NCBI GenBank assembly: GCA_022225965.2
Contig: JAKJXP020000012.1
Location: 62,001-126,000, forward strand
DNA: 64,000 nucleotides
From: Diatrype stigma
Taxonomy: Eukaryota > Ascomycota > Sordariomycetes > Xylariales > Diatrypaceae
Reading direction: 5' to 3'
In this document: positions 1 through 12,429 of the stretch, in pieces
Position numbering within the stretch: position 1 is the stretch's first letter
Layout of the letters: every line of letters starts with the position of its first letter
The notes under the pieces: generated by a model
Databases searched by the model: none
What the model was told of the DNA's origin: nothing
The model's input: the letters and a program-made list of their open reading frames with translations, nothing else
Position numbers and translations under genes: made by a program

Positions 1-129
1 AAAACGCAAACGTATTAAGGTTTAATATAAGAAAGGTTTTTATTTTTCCGACAAATGGTTATTTCTTTTCGGAGCCTTATTATTATCCGTTACTTATTTT
101 TTAAAGCAGGATTTAAAAATGTTGTTTTA

Positions 130-450
130 TTTTTCCGCCTTTAATCCATACGGATAAACCTTTTCGATAAAGGCTACGAAGTTTCGATGGCCATTATAAC
201 CGAAAGGTTCGTCCGTTTCGTGTTTCGCCCGGATCCCGAAAAATCGGAAGGCATCCTGAAATAAATTGCAAGAAACGACGTAATCCGGTTTCTTATCTTT
301 TCCATAACGGCAGCGGCATTTATCGATAACGTCGGAATATTTAAAGCGTTTGTAATAATTAACGAAATCCCTATGGCCGGATCGTTCCGTAAGAAAGCGG
401 TATAGTATTATGCGAATAAAGAAAAGCTTTTTAAGGGACTTGCTTATTTC
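130..450 (-). pseudogene. LINE ORF2 C-terminal Cys/His domain remnant
   Basis: The minus strand at about 255-420 reads GHRDFVNYYKRF followed by CRCRYGKDKKPDYVVSC. This matches the CxCG...H...C motif that closes ORF2 of Tad1-like LINEs, with the expected His replaced by Tyr as a C-to-T change would give. It is part of the LINE that continues toward higher coordinates and is not functional. Confidence 0.7.
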
Positions 451-544
451 GAGTTCTTATCGTTAATATAAAAGGGGTATATTACGAAATTATTAGGTAA
501 AAAATACGAATGAACGTTTTTTCCGGCTAATGCGTTTAAGGTGG

Positions 545-1130
545 GTAAGGGTTATGGTATCAGTGATGTAGTCGTTGTCGTCGATGGCCGGTCGTCCCGC
601 GCCGAGCTTGGCTTAGGCGTTTGCGGCCTCGTTATCCTCGATTTCGACATGCCTTGGAACCCATTAAATGGAGAAGGCTTGGGGGCGTATTCGGGAGATA
701 ACCTGGTGGAAGATTAGGAAGTTTTGCTGGGAGTTATCCGAGGGATGGCCGAGAATGCATCGAATGACTGCCGTATTGTCGATACAGAAGTGTAGACCTG
801 TTGGGGGGGGGGGGGGGGGGTCCAGGTCGTACCAGACGTCTTCTGCCCATTGCGCCGCTTTACGAACCTAGATATATCGTTTTACGTATTACGGCATTGC
901 CGCTTTTTCGTTATTTTTTCATTTTTTATTCTGTATAATCGTAATATTATTTGTATTTCCCCGTTTATTTCAAACCATTTAAAGCGTAATTCGCCTTTTA
1001 TATATATATATAACGTTAATTCGTTAGAAACGAATTTAATTATAAAATTATATATCGGCAGTTTTTTTAGTTTTAATAATTACTTAAAAATAAATTTCGT
1101 TAATTCCGGATTTAATAACGCTTTTTCGTA
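545..1130 (-). pseudogene. LINE RNase H domain remnant
   Basis: The minus strand at 545-800 reads TGLHFCIDNTAVIRC, then a WVPRHVEIEDNEAANA segment. These match the catalytic DNxAVI and WxPxHxxIxGNExAD motifs of RNase H in Tad1-like LINEs. A run of 18 C (G at 803-820 on the plus strand) interrupts the domain. The part below about 860 is GC-rich and largely readable, whereas 860-1130 is heavily RIP-mutated. Confidence 0.8.
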
Positions 1131-2179
1131 ATTTTTATACGTAAGTAACGCCCGTAAAGCGAAATCGTTACGAAAACGCGTTTTTTTGCCTTTATGAAAT
1201 TTGCATTTTATTATTATATAATAAACGGTTTCGTTTTTTTCGTTATATTAATAACGCGGCGTTAATATTTCGAAAACGCCGCGATAAAATAAGAACGACC
1301 GTAAGCCGATACTTTTCGTTTTTGCCTAAAAATATTAAGGTTTCGTATTTTTTTATATGTTTATATAAGGTTTTAATTAAGTTTAGCCTTTTATCGAATT
1401 TAAGTTGTGTTATCGGTATTTTTACGATACGTATTCGTTATATACGTATTGCTATTACTTAATGTTTTTAATATGCTTTTTATTCGTTTTTTATACCTTA
1501 ATTCGGTATAATATCGTTTAGTTATTTTCGTAGCTAGCCATTTTTGGTATTTTTTTTATTTACGGTTAAACTTAGCTTATTCTTTACGTTTTCATTTACG
1601 TATTTGTGTCGTTATCGTAACGCTTATTTGGCGTATTATTTCGTTTATGCCGTTAATTGCTAACTTAGGTTCGAATTTTATTATTGTTGCATTAAGGTAA
1701 ATATTTAAAGGCGGATATTTCGTTTTTAATTTAATTATATAAGTTAAAACAGTTTTATATATTCCGGTAATAATACGTAGGCATTATGTTTAATATATTC
1801 GAAGGTTATTTATAAGCCTTTTATTTTCGTTTTTTATTAAGAATATATTAAGCGAATGTTTCGTAAATAATGATACTTTTAATTATCTTTGTATAAATCT
1901 TGCGTATTTTGGTACTGTTATAGCTTTACGTTATAGTTATAAGGCAAATAAAAGCGAAGTTTTATTTTTCGAGCTTTTTTTATTTTCTTTAAATGTTTTT
2001 GTTATTTTAGCTTTTTATTTAAAAATACTCTTAGGAATTTTATTAATTTAACCGGTTATATTATTATATTTCTTAATTATATGCATTATTCGAGCGTTTT
2101 ATAAGCGCGTATAAAATAAATAAATTTATTTTTTTACGGTACGAACTTTATATTATGCCTTTTCGTTTATTATTTATAA

Positions 2180-2690
2180 ACGTTATAAATGCGGCTTAAT
2201 TGCGTATAATTGGCGTCGACGTTGCGGTTAATAATTAATAAGTTCGTATCATTAAAAAAGCTTAATATTATTATATGTTTATTTCTTAATGCTTTATATA
2301 GCGTTATTAAATATAAGAAAGAAATGGCAATAATAATAATAATCTTTACGATATGTCCGCATTAAAGATGCGCCATTTTAACGTTTCGTTATTAAACCGC
2401 AGCTATATTTGCCTTTTAATTAAGAATTTCTTAATTTAATTTATTAGCTATAAAGGAAATCCTTTATTATATAAGATATTTAATAGTTTAATATGGTTTA
2501 TTATAATGAAAATATCGGAAATATTAAGTTATAAAAACGATATCATTTCGTTATTCTTTTAAGTTATACGTATTGTTTTAATAATTATTTTAATAGCCAT
2601 TTTTATTAATCGGTTTCTTTTGTTACTTATTTAGTTATCGGGTAATAGGTTATGCTTTTTCGTTATTTCCGTAATGCAGTTATATAGCAC
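2180..2690 (-). pseudogene. LINE reverse transcriptase remnant
   Basis: On the minus strand the fragments HNLLPDN, ISFLxLNISDIF, INHIKLLNIL and FFNDTNLLIINRN follow in order. They match LINE RT blocks LLPxxQFG, SLDxxxAFDxVxHxRL and the FxDD box, with Asp codons turned to Asn or neighbours as expected for G-to-A changes. It is inactive. Confidence 0.75.
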
Positions 2691-3949
2691 TTTTTCGATA
2701 ATTTTACTTATTATGCTTAAAAATGTTATTGGTTTATGTGTTCCGATTAGTTGCTTTTTTTTATAGTTTTTCCGAACTTCGTAAATACCGATATAATAAC
2801 GTAACGAAAACGTTACGAAATATATTCCATTACGAATAACTGCTTTGTAATTATAATTAACGTTTTAAATAATAACTTTTCGTATGTTTAAGAATTTTAC
2901 AGATAAAAGGTTTTTTTTAGATATTCTTTATGTTTTAATTTTTAATGGTGCTTTTTATATCGTCGGTATTAACCCGTTTATTTATCGGAAACGTATCGTT
3001 ATTTTAACGTTTTTCGTAATCGCAAACGGAAATGTCGGTTAGGTTTATGTCGTTTAACGAAAAGAATCTTTTTGTAAATATAATTGCCTTTTCGTTATAT
3101 GCTTTTGTTATAAACGCATTATTTCCGAATCGTTTAAGCGGCAGGATCGCTATTTCCTTTTAAAAGGCGAAATTGGTTGATTTTGCCATTTCTTTTTAGT
3201 TTCTAAAGCTTTTTGTTATTGTTTAATGCTTTTACGATTAAATATTTCCAGCATTTCGTTTAAGCGGCAAAAACGGTACGTTCTTATTGTTTATACGTTT
3301 TGTTATATTTATTTTACGTTATTTATATTGGCGTTATTTTATAATTGCGATATTTCCGTTTAACTTTTTAGATTGCATTTTTAACTTTTTGGTTTTATTA
3401 TAAAGCGCTTTTAGCGAAATTAAATTTATTATAACGTGCCGCTACGTTTGCGATTCATTAAAGCTTCGTTATTAAATATTTGACGTAGCTATTTATTTCT
3501 TTCGGACCGTTAAATCCATCGGATATGCGGATTTTCCCTATTTTCATTATAACTAGGGTTTTATTAAATATGGCTCAATTTTAATCCGATAAGTTTAATT
3601 ATTAACTAAATTATTTCGATTCGGTAATAACGTTAATTAGTTACGATTTATAATTTAACCCTTTTCATTTAAAAGCTTTTTTATTGTTTGTTTTATACAT
3701 TTAGGCCAGGTTAATTATGAAATCCCTTTAATTATGCTTTATTTATATAACCGTTTCGAATAATATAATTATATCGAAACGTTAACGTTACGTTAAAGTT
3801 AAGATTTCGGCCGTTTGCGATACCGTTTTTTCGTATCTGTTTTATAATAAATAATACATATTAAAGTCCCTTATTATTACGTTACGTTTACGCGGCGTTT
3901 CCGTAACGAAAAACGGTAATAAGCTTTTTTTATAACCGCTTAAAATCGG

Positions 3950-4750
3950 CTCCGTATATATGCTTTATATATTTAAAGATTTTGGCCCTTATTTAAAGAT
4001 AATAATTACTTAATTATAATTAACATAATACTTTTACGATATTAATACGATACGTTTATATATATATATCATTATTTTATTTTTTCCGACATATATTATT
4101 ATATAAGGGTATAATTTTAAGCAATACGTTTTTTACGTTTTCGGTTTAATATACGATTTTTAAACCGTAATTATGTAATATTTTTCGTTATTGCCTAGCA
4201 ATAGCGATAAGGTCGCTTTCGATTCCGTTACGTTTTAATAAAGAACTTCGATTTTTACTAAAAGTTATTCGATAAAATGTTTTTTACGTATTATTTAACG
4301 GTCGTTAGCGCCTTATTAACGGCATACATGCGTTACGTTTACGTTAAATAAGCATTAATACTTTTGGAACTTCTAACTTGTTTTTTTAATTTTAATAAGC
4401 GCTTTGTTTTCCGGCGTTTCTTTATATAGGTTCGGTATTGTTTTAAATTTATTAATTAAATATATAACTCGTATAAGCTTATTTATTAACTTAATCCCGT
4501 TTTTATTGTCTTATTTCTGTTGCTTTTTATTTTGAATCGCCGTAATTTATATATATATGCGTTTTTTATTCGCTTATATTATTTGATAATTACTTTATAT
4601 CTTCGCAACTATGTTATATATTTGCCGTTATAATTTACGTATTTATTTAAGTTATTATTCTTTAATACCGGGCATTTTTTCGCCTTTTTCGTAAATAACG
4701 CCAACGTAGCGTCCATATTGTTTCTGATTAATACAATATGTCGCGATATG
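3950..4750 (-). pseudogene. LINE endonuclease (EEP-type) remnant, tentative
   Basis: At about 3990-4015 on the minus strand the peptide LSNYYL reads as a RIP-altered form of the LSDH box that ends LINE apurinic-like endonucleases. About 120 bp upstream a basic stretch resembles the TRxRG..TIDL block. The position between the RT and the 5' end fits. Individual catalytic residues could not be traced, so the boundaries are rough. Confidence 0.45.
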
Positions 4751-5879
4751 TTCGTACTTATAACATTCGTAATATAAGCGAATAATAACGTCTTTATAAA
4801 ACGGTTCGTATTTAAATATTTAAGCTTTCCATATTAGGCCGTTTTTATATAGCTACTGTTCCGCTTTAAATTCGTTAAAGTTCTTTATATTAATATAACG
4901 TGTTTTCTTTTTTTTGTTTCGTATAAATATTGGTATTATTTTATTAATCCTTAAAACGTTCTTTTTTTAGTTCTGTAATAAATTATTCCTTTTTCGTATA
5001 AATATGTTCAAGTTTTTTACTCGATAGGCTTTTCGCGATAATAGTAAATAATTTATTAAAACGCTTCGCCCGCATATTAAACGTAATATGTATCCACTCT
5101 TTCTTTATTTTCTATTTTATTGCCGTTTCTTTGAACGTAAGTATTACGTTACCGTTATATAAGCGAGGCGTTTTTATCGTTCCTTTCGTAATTAAGGCGA
5201 AATTAACTGCTTTTATTATATCCATCGGTATTCGTAATTTAAATTTGTTTGCCATGCCTTTTATTTTAATAATTTCTTTCCGGTTTCGCTTAATTAAAAC
5301 CTTTAATTTCGGGTTTTACGTATTACCGTTATTTATATCGCCCGTTATTATAACGGCCTAAAATGTATTGCCTTATTTGCTTATCGTTCTGTTGCTTAAT
5401 AAAAAATTTTCAGTAATTTTCTCGATGTTATAAACGGTATTTTTAAGATTTTTAAGCGTAATTGGCGCGTCGAATTTGCGTCGGTCGCGATTCGTATTTG
5501 CTTTGTTATAAGCGTTAATAATCTTGTTAATAATTTCCATTGCATTTTTTTTTAAATAATAAAGTCGGCTAGTTTTTTTTTTTTTTAGTTTTGCAATTGT
5601 CTTTATTTCGTTATTCTTTTCGTTTTCGCTTTATTGCAGCTGTTATTATGTTATTATTATATTCCGTTCGGCGTAAAAGTGATATTAGCTTTAAGCAAGT
5701 TTAGCGATGCCTTTATTTACCGCCATTAGGTATTCATTAATATTATCCAGCCGCGCCATCGTCGCATAAGCGATGCGATAACGCAGCTAGGATGAACTAA
5801 TAGTAAGAATCTTGAATTTAATATTAGATTTAATAAGAATCGTGATTTAATAAAGTTATCCGAGATTTCTTTTCTTTTA

Positions 5880-7340
5880 TTTGTTATTATTACCTATTAA
5901 TTTTATTAGTTTTAATGAAACTCCGTAAAGGAATTATAATAAATTCGAAAACGTTTAGGTAATTTATAATAAATAAGCGAATATAGATAAAATACAGTTT
6001 AATTTTAAAAAAACGTATTTATATATTTAATTTAAACCTATAAAGCGTTATAATAACGTATATTTCGGCGACGTCGAAATAAAGCCCGTCGAAAGGTTTA
6101 GATTTTTCGGAATTTAAATAAACAAAAAGCTTATATACCTTAACCGGCTTAAAGCTAAATTGAAAATATAATAGCTTATATTCATTAAATTCGTACCGCT
6201 AACGTAAACTTATAGCGTCGCTTATATACGGTAAATTTGTACCATAATTATTAGGTTTACGATAGCCTTTGGGGTTATAATATGGCATATTTTAAGAAAT
6301 AAACCGAAAGAAATTACGAAAAGTTTGGAAATTATATAAAAGTTATGCTTATGCCGTATATACGGAACGTATAAAGCATTTCCTTTAGCGTTATTTAAAA
6401 CCGAAGCTAATATATCGCTAATAAACTTATATTTTTTTTAAAAAGAACAGCCGAATTTAATGTTCGCATAGACCTAATAAAAAAACGCAACTTATACGCG
6501 ACGTATATATAAAGGTCGAATAAAAATTAAAACCACCGCCGGTAAGCATTAACGGAAAAAAAACGGAAACGATCGAATTACGGAATTACGATATAAAGAA
6601 AATAATAAGCCGATACGGCATAATATCGGAAATTCCGCGGACGCGAAATATAATTAAACGTATAATTAAACGGTATTATATTAAACCAAAGCATTAAAAA
6701 TAAAAATAAAACAATAAAAAGCCTAATAAATAACTGAACCGAAACGTTAGCAAAATATGGAAATAATAGCTATAGAATAAATTAATAATGAATTAAAAAT
6801 AAAGGCTTTCGTAAATATTAGGCGTTTTTATTTTTTTAATTACGAATTAATAAAATCGGGCTAAATTCGTACCTATTTAGCCGTTACGTTTTTGACGTAA
6901 TAATACCGCTTTATGGTTACGGTTACGTCCCGAAAATACCGGTATACGTTATGCTTTTTTATTCGTTATATCGAAAGAACCGACGACGGCTCCGAAAGGC
7001 CTTTGAGCCGTTACCGCTATTAAATCGTAACGACCTTTTTTGCTGCCTTTTTGTTTTTTAACGCATAAAAAAGGTAATAATTTAATACATAAGCATTAAG
7101 CGTTTTAAGGAATTCCGTAAAGCGTAAGAAATAAAAGGAAAAAACGAAAGGCTTAAAAGAAAACGGCGGATAGCGGCAAAAGCGTAGCGCCCTGTCGTCG
7201 TATACGTAACGGACGGCATTTTTATACGTACTTATAACCTTATGCCTTTAATACGGATCGATTAAATTGCTAGGTAAAAAGCAGTTTCGGTATACAAAAA
7301 CGCAGCGTTAAAGCTACGATATAGCACCTAATTAAAAGCG
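5880..7340 (+). mobile_element. Second degenerate LINE, plus strand, 5'-truncated
   Basis: On the plus strand at about 5960-6450 the fragments RFRFFGIxINKKL, IIRFTIAFGVIIWH and KAFPLALFKTEANI match the RT thumb region of fungal LINEs (vrwLGiwLDrkL, VIRSAIAYGAxLWH, KATPxxALxxEA). At 6830-7040 NKIGLNSYLF, then a degraded CxCGxxxETPxHxxxxC box, then YRKNRRRLR match the C-terminal Cys/His domain. Only about 350 bp separates the two, so RNase H appears absent, unlike the minus-strand LINE. Endonuclease and ORF1 are missing, which suggests 5' truncation near 5.9 kb. The 3' end is not defined. Confidence 0.7.
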
Positions 7341-8000
7341 CTTAAGTTTTATTATAAAGGGGCCTTCCTTTTAAGGGGCCCTTTTTATGTTTCTTATAAC
7401 GAATTAAATCGATAAATAAATCCGAAAAGAAGAGCTTTTAGCTTTATTTAAGAAATATTTAATAATAATAATAATATAAAAATGCCTCTTAAAAGCAATT
7501 TTCTTTTTAATAAGTTATTATAAGTTTTATACGAACGCTATTACGCTTAAGCGGTGCCTTTTTTAAGTCATATCCCCTTAAACGATGCCCTTAAGTAAAG
7601 CCGCCGCATTTAATATTACTAATTAAGGCTTTTACGTTAAAAGGCTTAAATTATAATATATTATAAATGCTAATACGAAAATATATATATCGAAAGAAAT
7701 ATTTTAATAACCAGTTTTAAAAGTCTTCGGCCCTTTTTTAAAAAAAGACCCGAAAGATTTCCACGCATTTTTTAAACGCTATTTTTTATCCGTATCTTTT
7801 AAATGCTATTTTAAATTTGTATTTTTAAAACTTAATCTTATATACGTATTTAAAAAAGATATCTAGGCCAGCTTAAGGGGTTTCTTTTTTTTTCTTTTTT
7901 TATTAATTCTTAATAAGAAAAAACAAATAAAACCCCTAAGCCGTTAAAACCTAACCGGAGGTTATACGGGCTTACGCCTATTAAACGGCTAAAAAATAAG
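7340..8000. other. Unassigned RIP-mutated spacer
   Basis: AT-rich with no readable domain on either strand. It contains a short GC block (ggggcc repeated at about 7362-7382). Probably transposon debris. Confidence 0.5.
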
Positions 8001-8400
8001 GGCTATAATAGGCATGTAACTAGTAACTAATATGGCTATAATAGCTATAATAAGTGGGCTATAACTGCTATAATTATTATAACAAGTACGTTATAATAAC
8101 TATAATAAATACGTTATAATAGTTATAACAAATAAATTATTATACATAAGTTATAATAAGTAAGTTATAATAAATAAGCTATAACAAATAAGCTGGTTAT
8201 AATAAATACTTATACGAATTATAATTAAATGCATCGTAAAAATTATAAGTTTAGCTTAAATAAGTTATAATAACTTATAATGAATAAGTAAGCTATAATA
8301 AGTAGCTATATAAATGGCTATATAAATGGCTATATAAGTGGCTGCTTATATAAGTAGCTATATAGGTGGCTTTATAAGTGGCCTGTTATATGAGTTTTTA
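8000..8400. repeat. Degenerate tandem repeats (gctataataagta / ggctatataagt type)
   Basis: A run of imperfect 11-15 bp units built on TATAATAAGTAAGC and, toward the right end, on GGCTATATAAGT or GGCTATATAAAT, covers the interval. The units at about 8310-8385 are the most regular. It looks like a minisatellite that has been mutated after expansion. Confidence 0.6.
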
Positions 8401-8665
8401 TTAGGTGTATTATATAAAATTACGGGTTTAGATATAAGCAGGTAAGCTGTTCGCGTTTTTATTAGGTGCATTATTCGCATAAACGCCATTTAAGCACAAT
8501 CGACCATACATGTTTCTAAAATACATAAATTCCTAAAAATCATATTAGCTAAATACGTTAACGTAAGAAATAGCTGTTTATTGCCAGGCATTGAAGGCCC
8601 TAAAGGATTACTAAACCTCAAATGGATAGTCCATTTCGGCTAATCAGAAAAATCCATTATACCGA

Positions 8666-8745
8666 TGATGAATTTTTACGTCCGGGTGGACCTATCGAGC
8701 TAGCTACCTAGTTACATACAGCCCGCCCCCGAAGGGGGTGTATGG
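8666..8745 (-). mobile_element. 80-bp 5'-truncated LINE tail with target-site duplication
   Basis: The interval is flanked by an exact 16-bp direct repeat, AAATCCATTATACCGA, at 8650-8665 and 8746-8761. Read on the minus strand it ends in ggtccacccggacgtaaaaa plus a short AT tail. The same end module closes the 635-bp insertion at 14492-15126. A long duplication, a shared 3' end and extreme 5' truncation are the marks of target-primed reverse transcription. The insert has kept its GC content, so it arrived after the flank was mutated or was too short for RIP. Confidence 0.75.
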
Positions 8746-8996
8746 AAATCCATTATACCGAATGTATGTTATGCTTAGTTAGCAATTAAGCAGATACGAA
8801 ATTACGGGTCTGGAGTTAATAAATAGGTTAAACTAATATATAATACTTTTAAAATACGTTATTTAATTAGCCGGCAAAATGGAGCTAGCTGGCTCGACCA
8901 GTCCCTAAAGCGCATAAAGTGGGCCCGACTAATAAAAAGCCCGCATATTAAAGGTATTTTTTAGGTTTAAATTTTCGAATATAATTTCCCTACTAC

Positions 8997-9276
8997 TGAA
9001 CTAAAATAAGGCGAAGGCCTTACTCCAGCTGGTACGGTACTAGAAAACTAAAACATCTGTACTATAGACTTAACTGGAAAGAAAGATGTTTCCTTGTCTG
9101 CTTGTTTATGGAAATCTACATACAAAATTAAACGAGCCAGCATTTCTTATATAAACGAAAACCAAAGCCCATATATGCCGGCTTCGGCCGTACAGCCGAA
9201 ACCGATAGAACCACCTAAAAGCCGGCAGCTATAACGCAGCTGCTATATAACAGCTACTGCGCTTTATCCAATTACA
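8997..9276 (+). repeat. 280-bp TG...CA repeat, copy 1 (candidate solo LTR)
   Basis: This starts TGAACTAAAATAAGGCG and ends CCAATTACA. It is about 85-90% identical by eye to 21513-21792 and is also present inverted at 21835-22115. TG...CA termini and the length suit an LTR. The five bases on either side do not match each other, and no primer-binding site or polypurine tract is evident, so LTR identity is inferred. The copy is moderately GC-rich. Confidence 0.65.
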
Positions 9277-9279
9277 AAC

Positions 9280-9880
9280 CTCCCTTTTTCGAATACAAAC
9301 TAGCAACAACGGATTCGAAAACAAAACAGCAAAAAAGCAAGAAAATAACCAAACATTATACGCAAAACATTTGCGCCGCATATTGTATTATATTTTCTAA
9401 CATAAGGAATAATACAAAAATATAAGAAAAACATATAAAACCGTTTCGATTAATGGGCTGCCCTAATGGCTTAATCTTTCCGATATAAAACCTTTCTAGA
9501 ATAAACCATTTTAAAAACCGGCTGCCTAAATAAATAAGAAAAAACAAAATCCCACCTTCTTAATAGGCTTAAATACTTAACTTTTATTTCTTTCCGGCTG
9601 TACCGAATAAAGATATACTTAATCTTCTTATTTTTAAGGACTTTTGCATATAAAATACCTTCTAATATGTATTATACCTCTGGCTATTTATTACGGTTCG
9701 GTAATTGCGTAATTGCCGAATTTCGGCGGTTTTTCGATTACGGGCTTTTTTGTTTTCTAATTTTAATCCGTATGCTTTTTAATTTATTTTTTCCGCGTAT
9801 TTTTTAAATCATATTCTTTTGTTTTATTAATTTATAATCCTTTTAGTTTTATATCGATTTTTTAATATTATAACCGACAA
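9280..9880. other. Unassigned AT-rich spacer
   Basis: No recognisable domain. The short open frame on the minus strand at 9356-9547 resembles no family I know and lacks coding character. Confidence 0.5.
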
Positions 9881-11640
9881 CGAAAAATAACGATAACAGA
9901 TTTTTAAACCCATTTTAGAAATAACGTTCGAATACGAACGAAAGCTTTAAATTAACGTGGATTTAAATAAAACTTTACGTATAAACATAATTAAGCAAAA
10001 CAAAATTAAAGAAGCAATTTTCGGTAATAACTTAGATTTTAAGGATTTTATATAAAAAAAACGTTAACATATAAATGTTATTATTAATAAAAAGGATTCG
10101 GAATTAATAAAAACAGCTAATACCGTTAAAGAATAATAATTCGAGGTTTTTAAGAATTTCCTTTTTTAAATCAGCGATTTAATTAAAATAATTAATTGGT
10201 ACGTAAATATTCGGCCTAATATGAAGGTTTCGAGTTCATTTTATACGGTATTTTAACCAAAGTCTTGGAGGATACCTAGAACCTTTGCGTCGATTTTAAT
10301 TACGACTCTTTAAAATTAATACAAATTATTTAATTATTTTAATTAAAGCTTTTAAAAGCGGTTAGAATATACGGAAATAACCAAACGGGATTCGGCTTTT
10401 TTCTTAAATAAATTAAGTATTAAATTTAATTTTACGGTTTGGTTTAATACGTTATAAAATCCAAGATCGTATTTAAATTCTAGAAAAATTACTTTTATAT
10501 TATAAATAAAAAGCAAAAAGCGGCAATTAAAATAATACGAATAAAGAATTTAATAAAAGTTAAAAAGATTAAGGCTAATAAAGGCAATTTAATAATCGAC
10601 CTAGAAATCTAAGTTAAAAAGTTATTACCTAAATAATAATCCATTAATTTCGAAGTTATTGCTTTTTCGAAATCCGAGATTTCGATTTTTGCTTTCGAAT
10701 TAAAGCTTAAGATTTCCGTTGCTTCCGAACCAAAGCCTAAAATTCCCGTTGCTTTCTAATTAAAGCCCGAATTACGCCCGCAAGAAATTAAGATTTCCGT
10801 ATTAAAGGCAAATGTTGCTGCTTTTAAATTAAAGCCGAAGATCTTTACGGGAAAAACGGAAATTATTATACCCCTATTTAAATCCGAGACTGTTATGCGA
10901 AATCCCGAACTTGTTGCGTCCTTATTAAAATCCGAAATAATAAAGTTTAAAATTAACGAATTTAGCCTTTTCGTAAGCGAAGCGGATTTAATAAAGTATT
11001 TATTTAAACGATAACGCGTAATTATAAATATTAATTCCGTATTCTTTATACGGAACCCTTTAAAAAGGAAATTAAGATTTCGTAAATATATTAACTTAAT
11101 CGGAAATATTATTTACGGCAAAAAGATTACGGATAGGTTTAATATCGAATTTAACCGTATCGATTCCGAAATTACGGTATTAAAGAAACTTATTTTCGAT
11201 AATAAAACCCTTATTAGAAATTAAAAAATGATATACGAAATTTTAAAAACTAACATAAATATATTGCAAGTTTAGATAAATTTATTCGCTATAGCTTCAA
11301 ATAAAATTAATACGTTATTATTACTAGTAATAATAATTGCGGAATTTAAGATTCGATTAAAAAATCGGATTAACGAATTCGAAAACATTTTAATCGAAGC
11401 AATTAGCCGAATCGCTATCGCTGTTTCGAAAAAACAAATTAAGAAAGAACCGTCGATAAATAAAGAATATACCGACGAAATAATTCTAGCATTGTGGCTG
11501 GAAAATTAAGAATCGGGCGATAAATAAGGTAACGAAAATAAAACATGACGATTAAAAAAAAGGGAATTTATTTGTTTTCTTTAAGGATTTTAGGCGTTTA
11601 TTTTTTAAGAACTTTAAATCGCAGGCTATAGGCCTTTTTA
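9880..11640 (+). mobile_element. Degenerate gag-like segment ending in a polypurine tract
   Basis: The plus strand is rich in Lys/Glu/Ile codons with many stops. At 10650-10930 it holds an imperfect repeat of roughly 60 bp (cores such as gatttccgttgcttc and aaagcccgaa) that would encode Pro/Lys/Glu/Ala-rich repeats. At 11636-11647 it ends in aaaaaggggg-type purines directly before the palindrome-bearing tacgggctttaaagcc. This looks like the gag/3' end of a plus-strand LTR element, possibly non-autonomous. No RT or integrase was found in this orientation. The assignment is inference. Confidence 0.4.
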
Positions 11641-11647
11641 AAAGGGG

Positions 11648-11700
11648 GCAAATAATACGGGCTTTAAAGCCTTTAGTTCGTAGTTAATTCTTAATTAATA
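11648..11700 (+). repeat. Candidate LTR start with GGGCTTTAAAGCC motif
   Basis: The motif tacgggctttaaagcc (11655-11670) follows a polypurine run. It recurs on the opposite strand at 20949-20965 with the same downstream sequence (ttaattcttaatta). Two copies with shared flank suggest the 5' end of a related LTR family in opposite orientations. LTR length cannot be fixed. Confidence 0.4.
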
Positions 11701-12429
11701 CCTTATAGGTATATATTAAAAATTCTTTTTTTAGTCTTTTAGTTAAAATTATTACTATTTATTTATTTTATTTAATTGCTTTTGTCTTGTATTATTATTC
11801 GGTGCTTTTATTGCCGGTAACGTATACGATATTTTTATACCGTAGCTCTTAGTAATTTTTATAGCAAAGCTTTTTTATTTATACAGTTCCTGTTCTCTAG
11901 AAAAGTATACTTTTTATTTGATTAGATCTTTTCTTGCTTTTTTCCCATACATTCTAATATAAACGACGTTTTCCGAAATATTTTCGATACTTCCGTTAGC
12001 GATATCCAGCTTGTTGCTAGTCCTTTATTAGCATTTATTCATTTTCATTCGAAGTTGTTATTTAGCCGTTACTTTATATTTATTTATTCGTATTTTGTTA
12101 TATTAATCGTTTCAAATCGAAGGATTTTGCATATATTATACCGGAAATTACGACTTATTTAATGTTTCGAAATTTAAACCAAAATTATAAAAAGTTAAAA
12201 CCTAATTGTTCCGTAGCCGTTAATAAAGAATAGCAAAGAAAGGTCCAAAAAAGGGGTTTATATAAATACAAATAGCAATTACGTCGATTGCTTTAATAAA
12301 ATGGTTCCGTTAAAAGGCAATCGTACCTTTATGTTTATATATAAAACTATATTAATAAGTTTTTAATTTTCTTAATCGTTTATAGGAATTTAAAAATCGA
12401 TTATATCCGTTTTCTTAATTTTGAATTTG

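Larger units (their letters stand above)
1..5750 (-). mobile_element. Degenerate Tad1-like LINE (non-LTR retrotransposon)
   Basis: Read on the minus strand, the segment keeps LINE ORF2 order from high to low coordinate: endonuclease C-terminus (about 3990-4200), reverse transcriptase (about 2180-2690), RNase H (about 545-1130) and a C-terminal Cys/His domain (about 130-450). All of it is broken by stops and RIP-type changes. The 3' UTR lies beyond the window start. The 5' limit near 5.7 kb is uncertain: a short readable peptide (ARLDNINEYLMAVNKG) at 5700-5765 may belong to this or to another element. Domain order and the RNase H put it with fungal Tad1-like LINEs; the family name is inferred. 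Confidence 0.8.
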
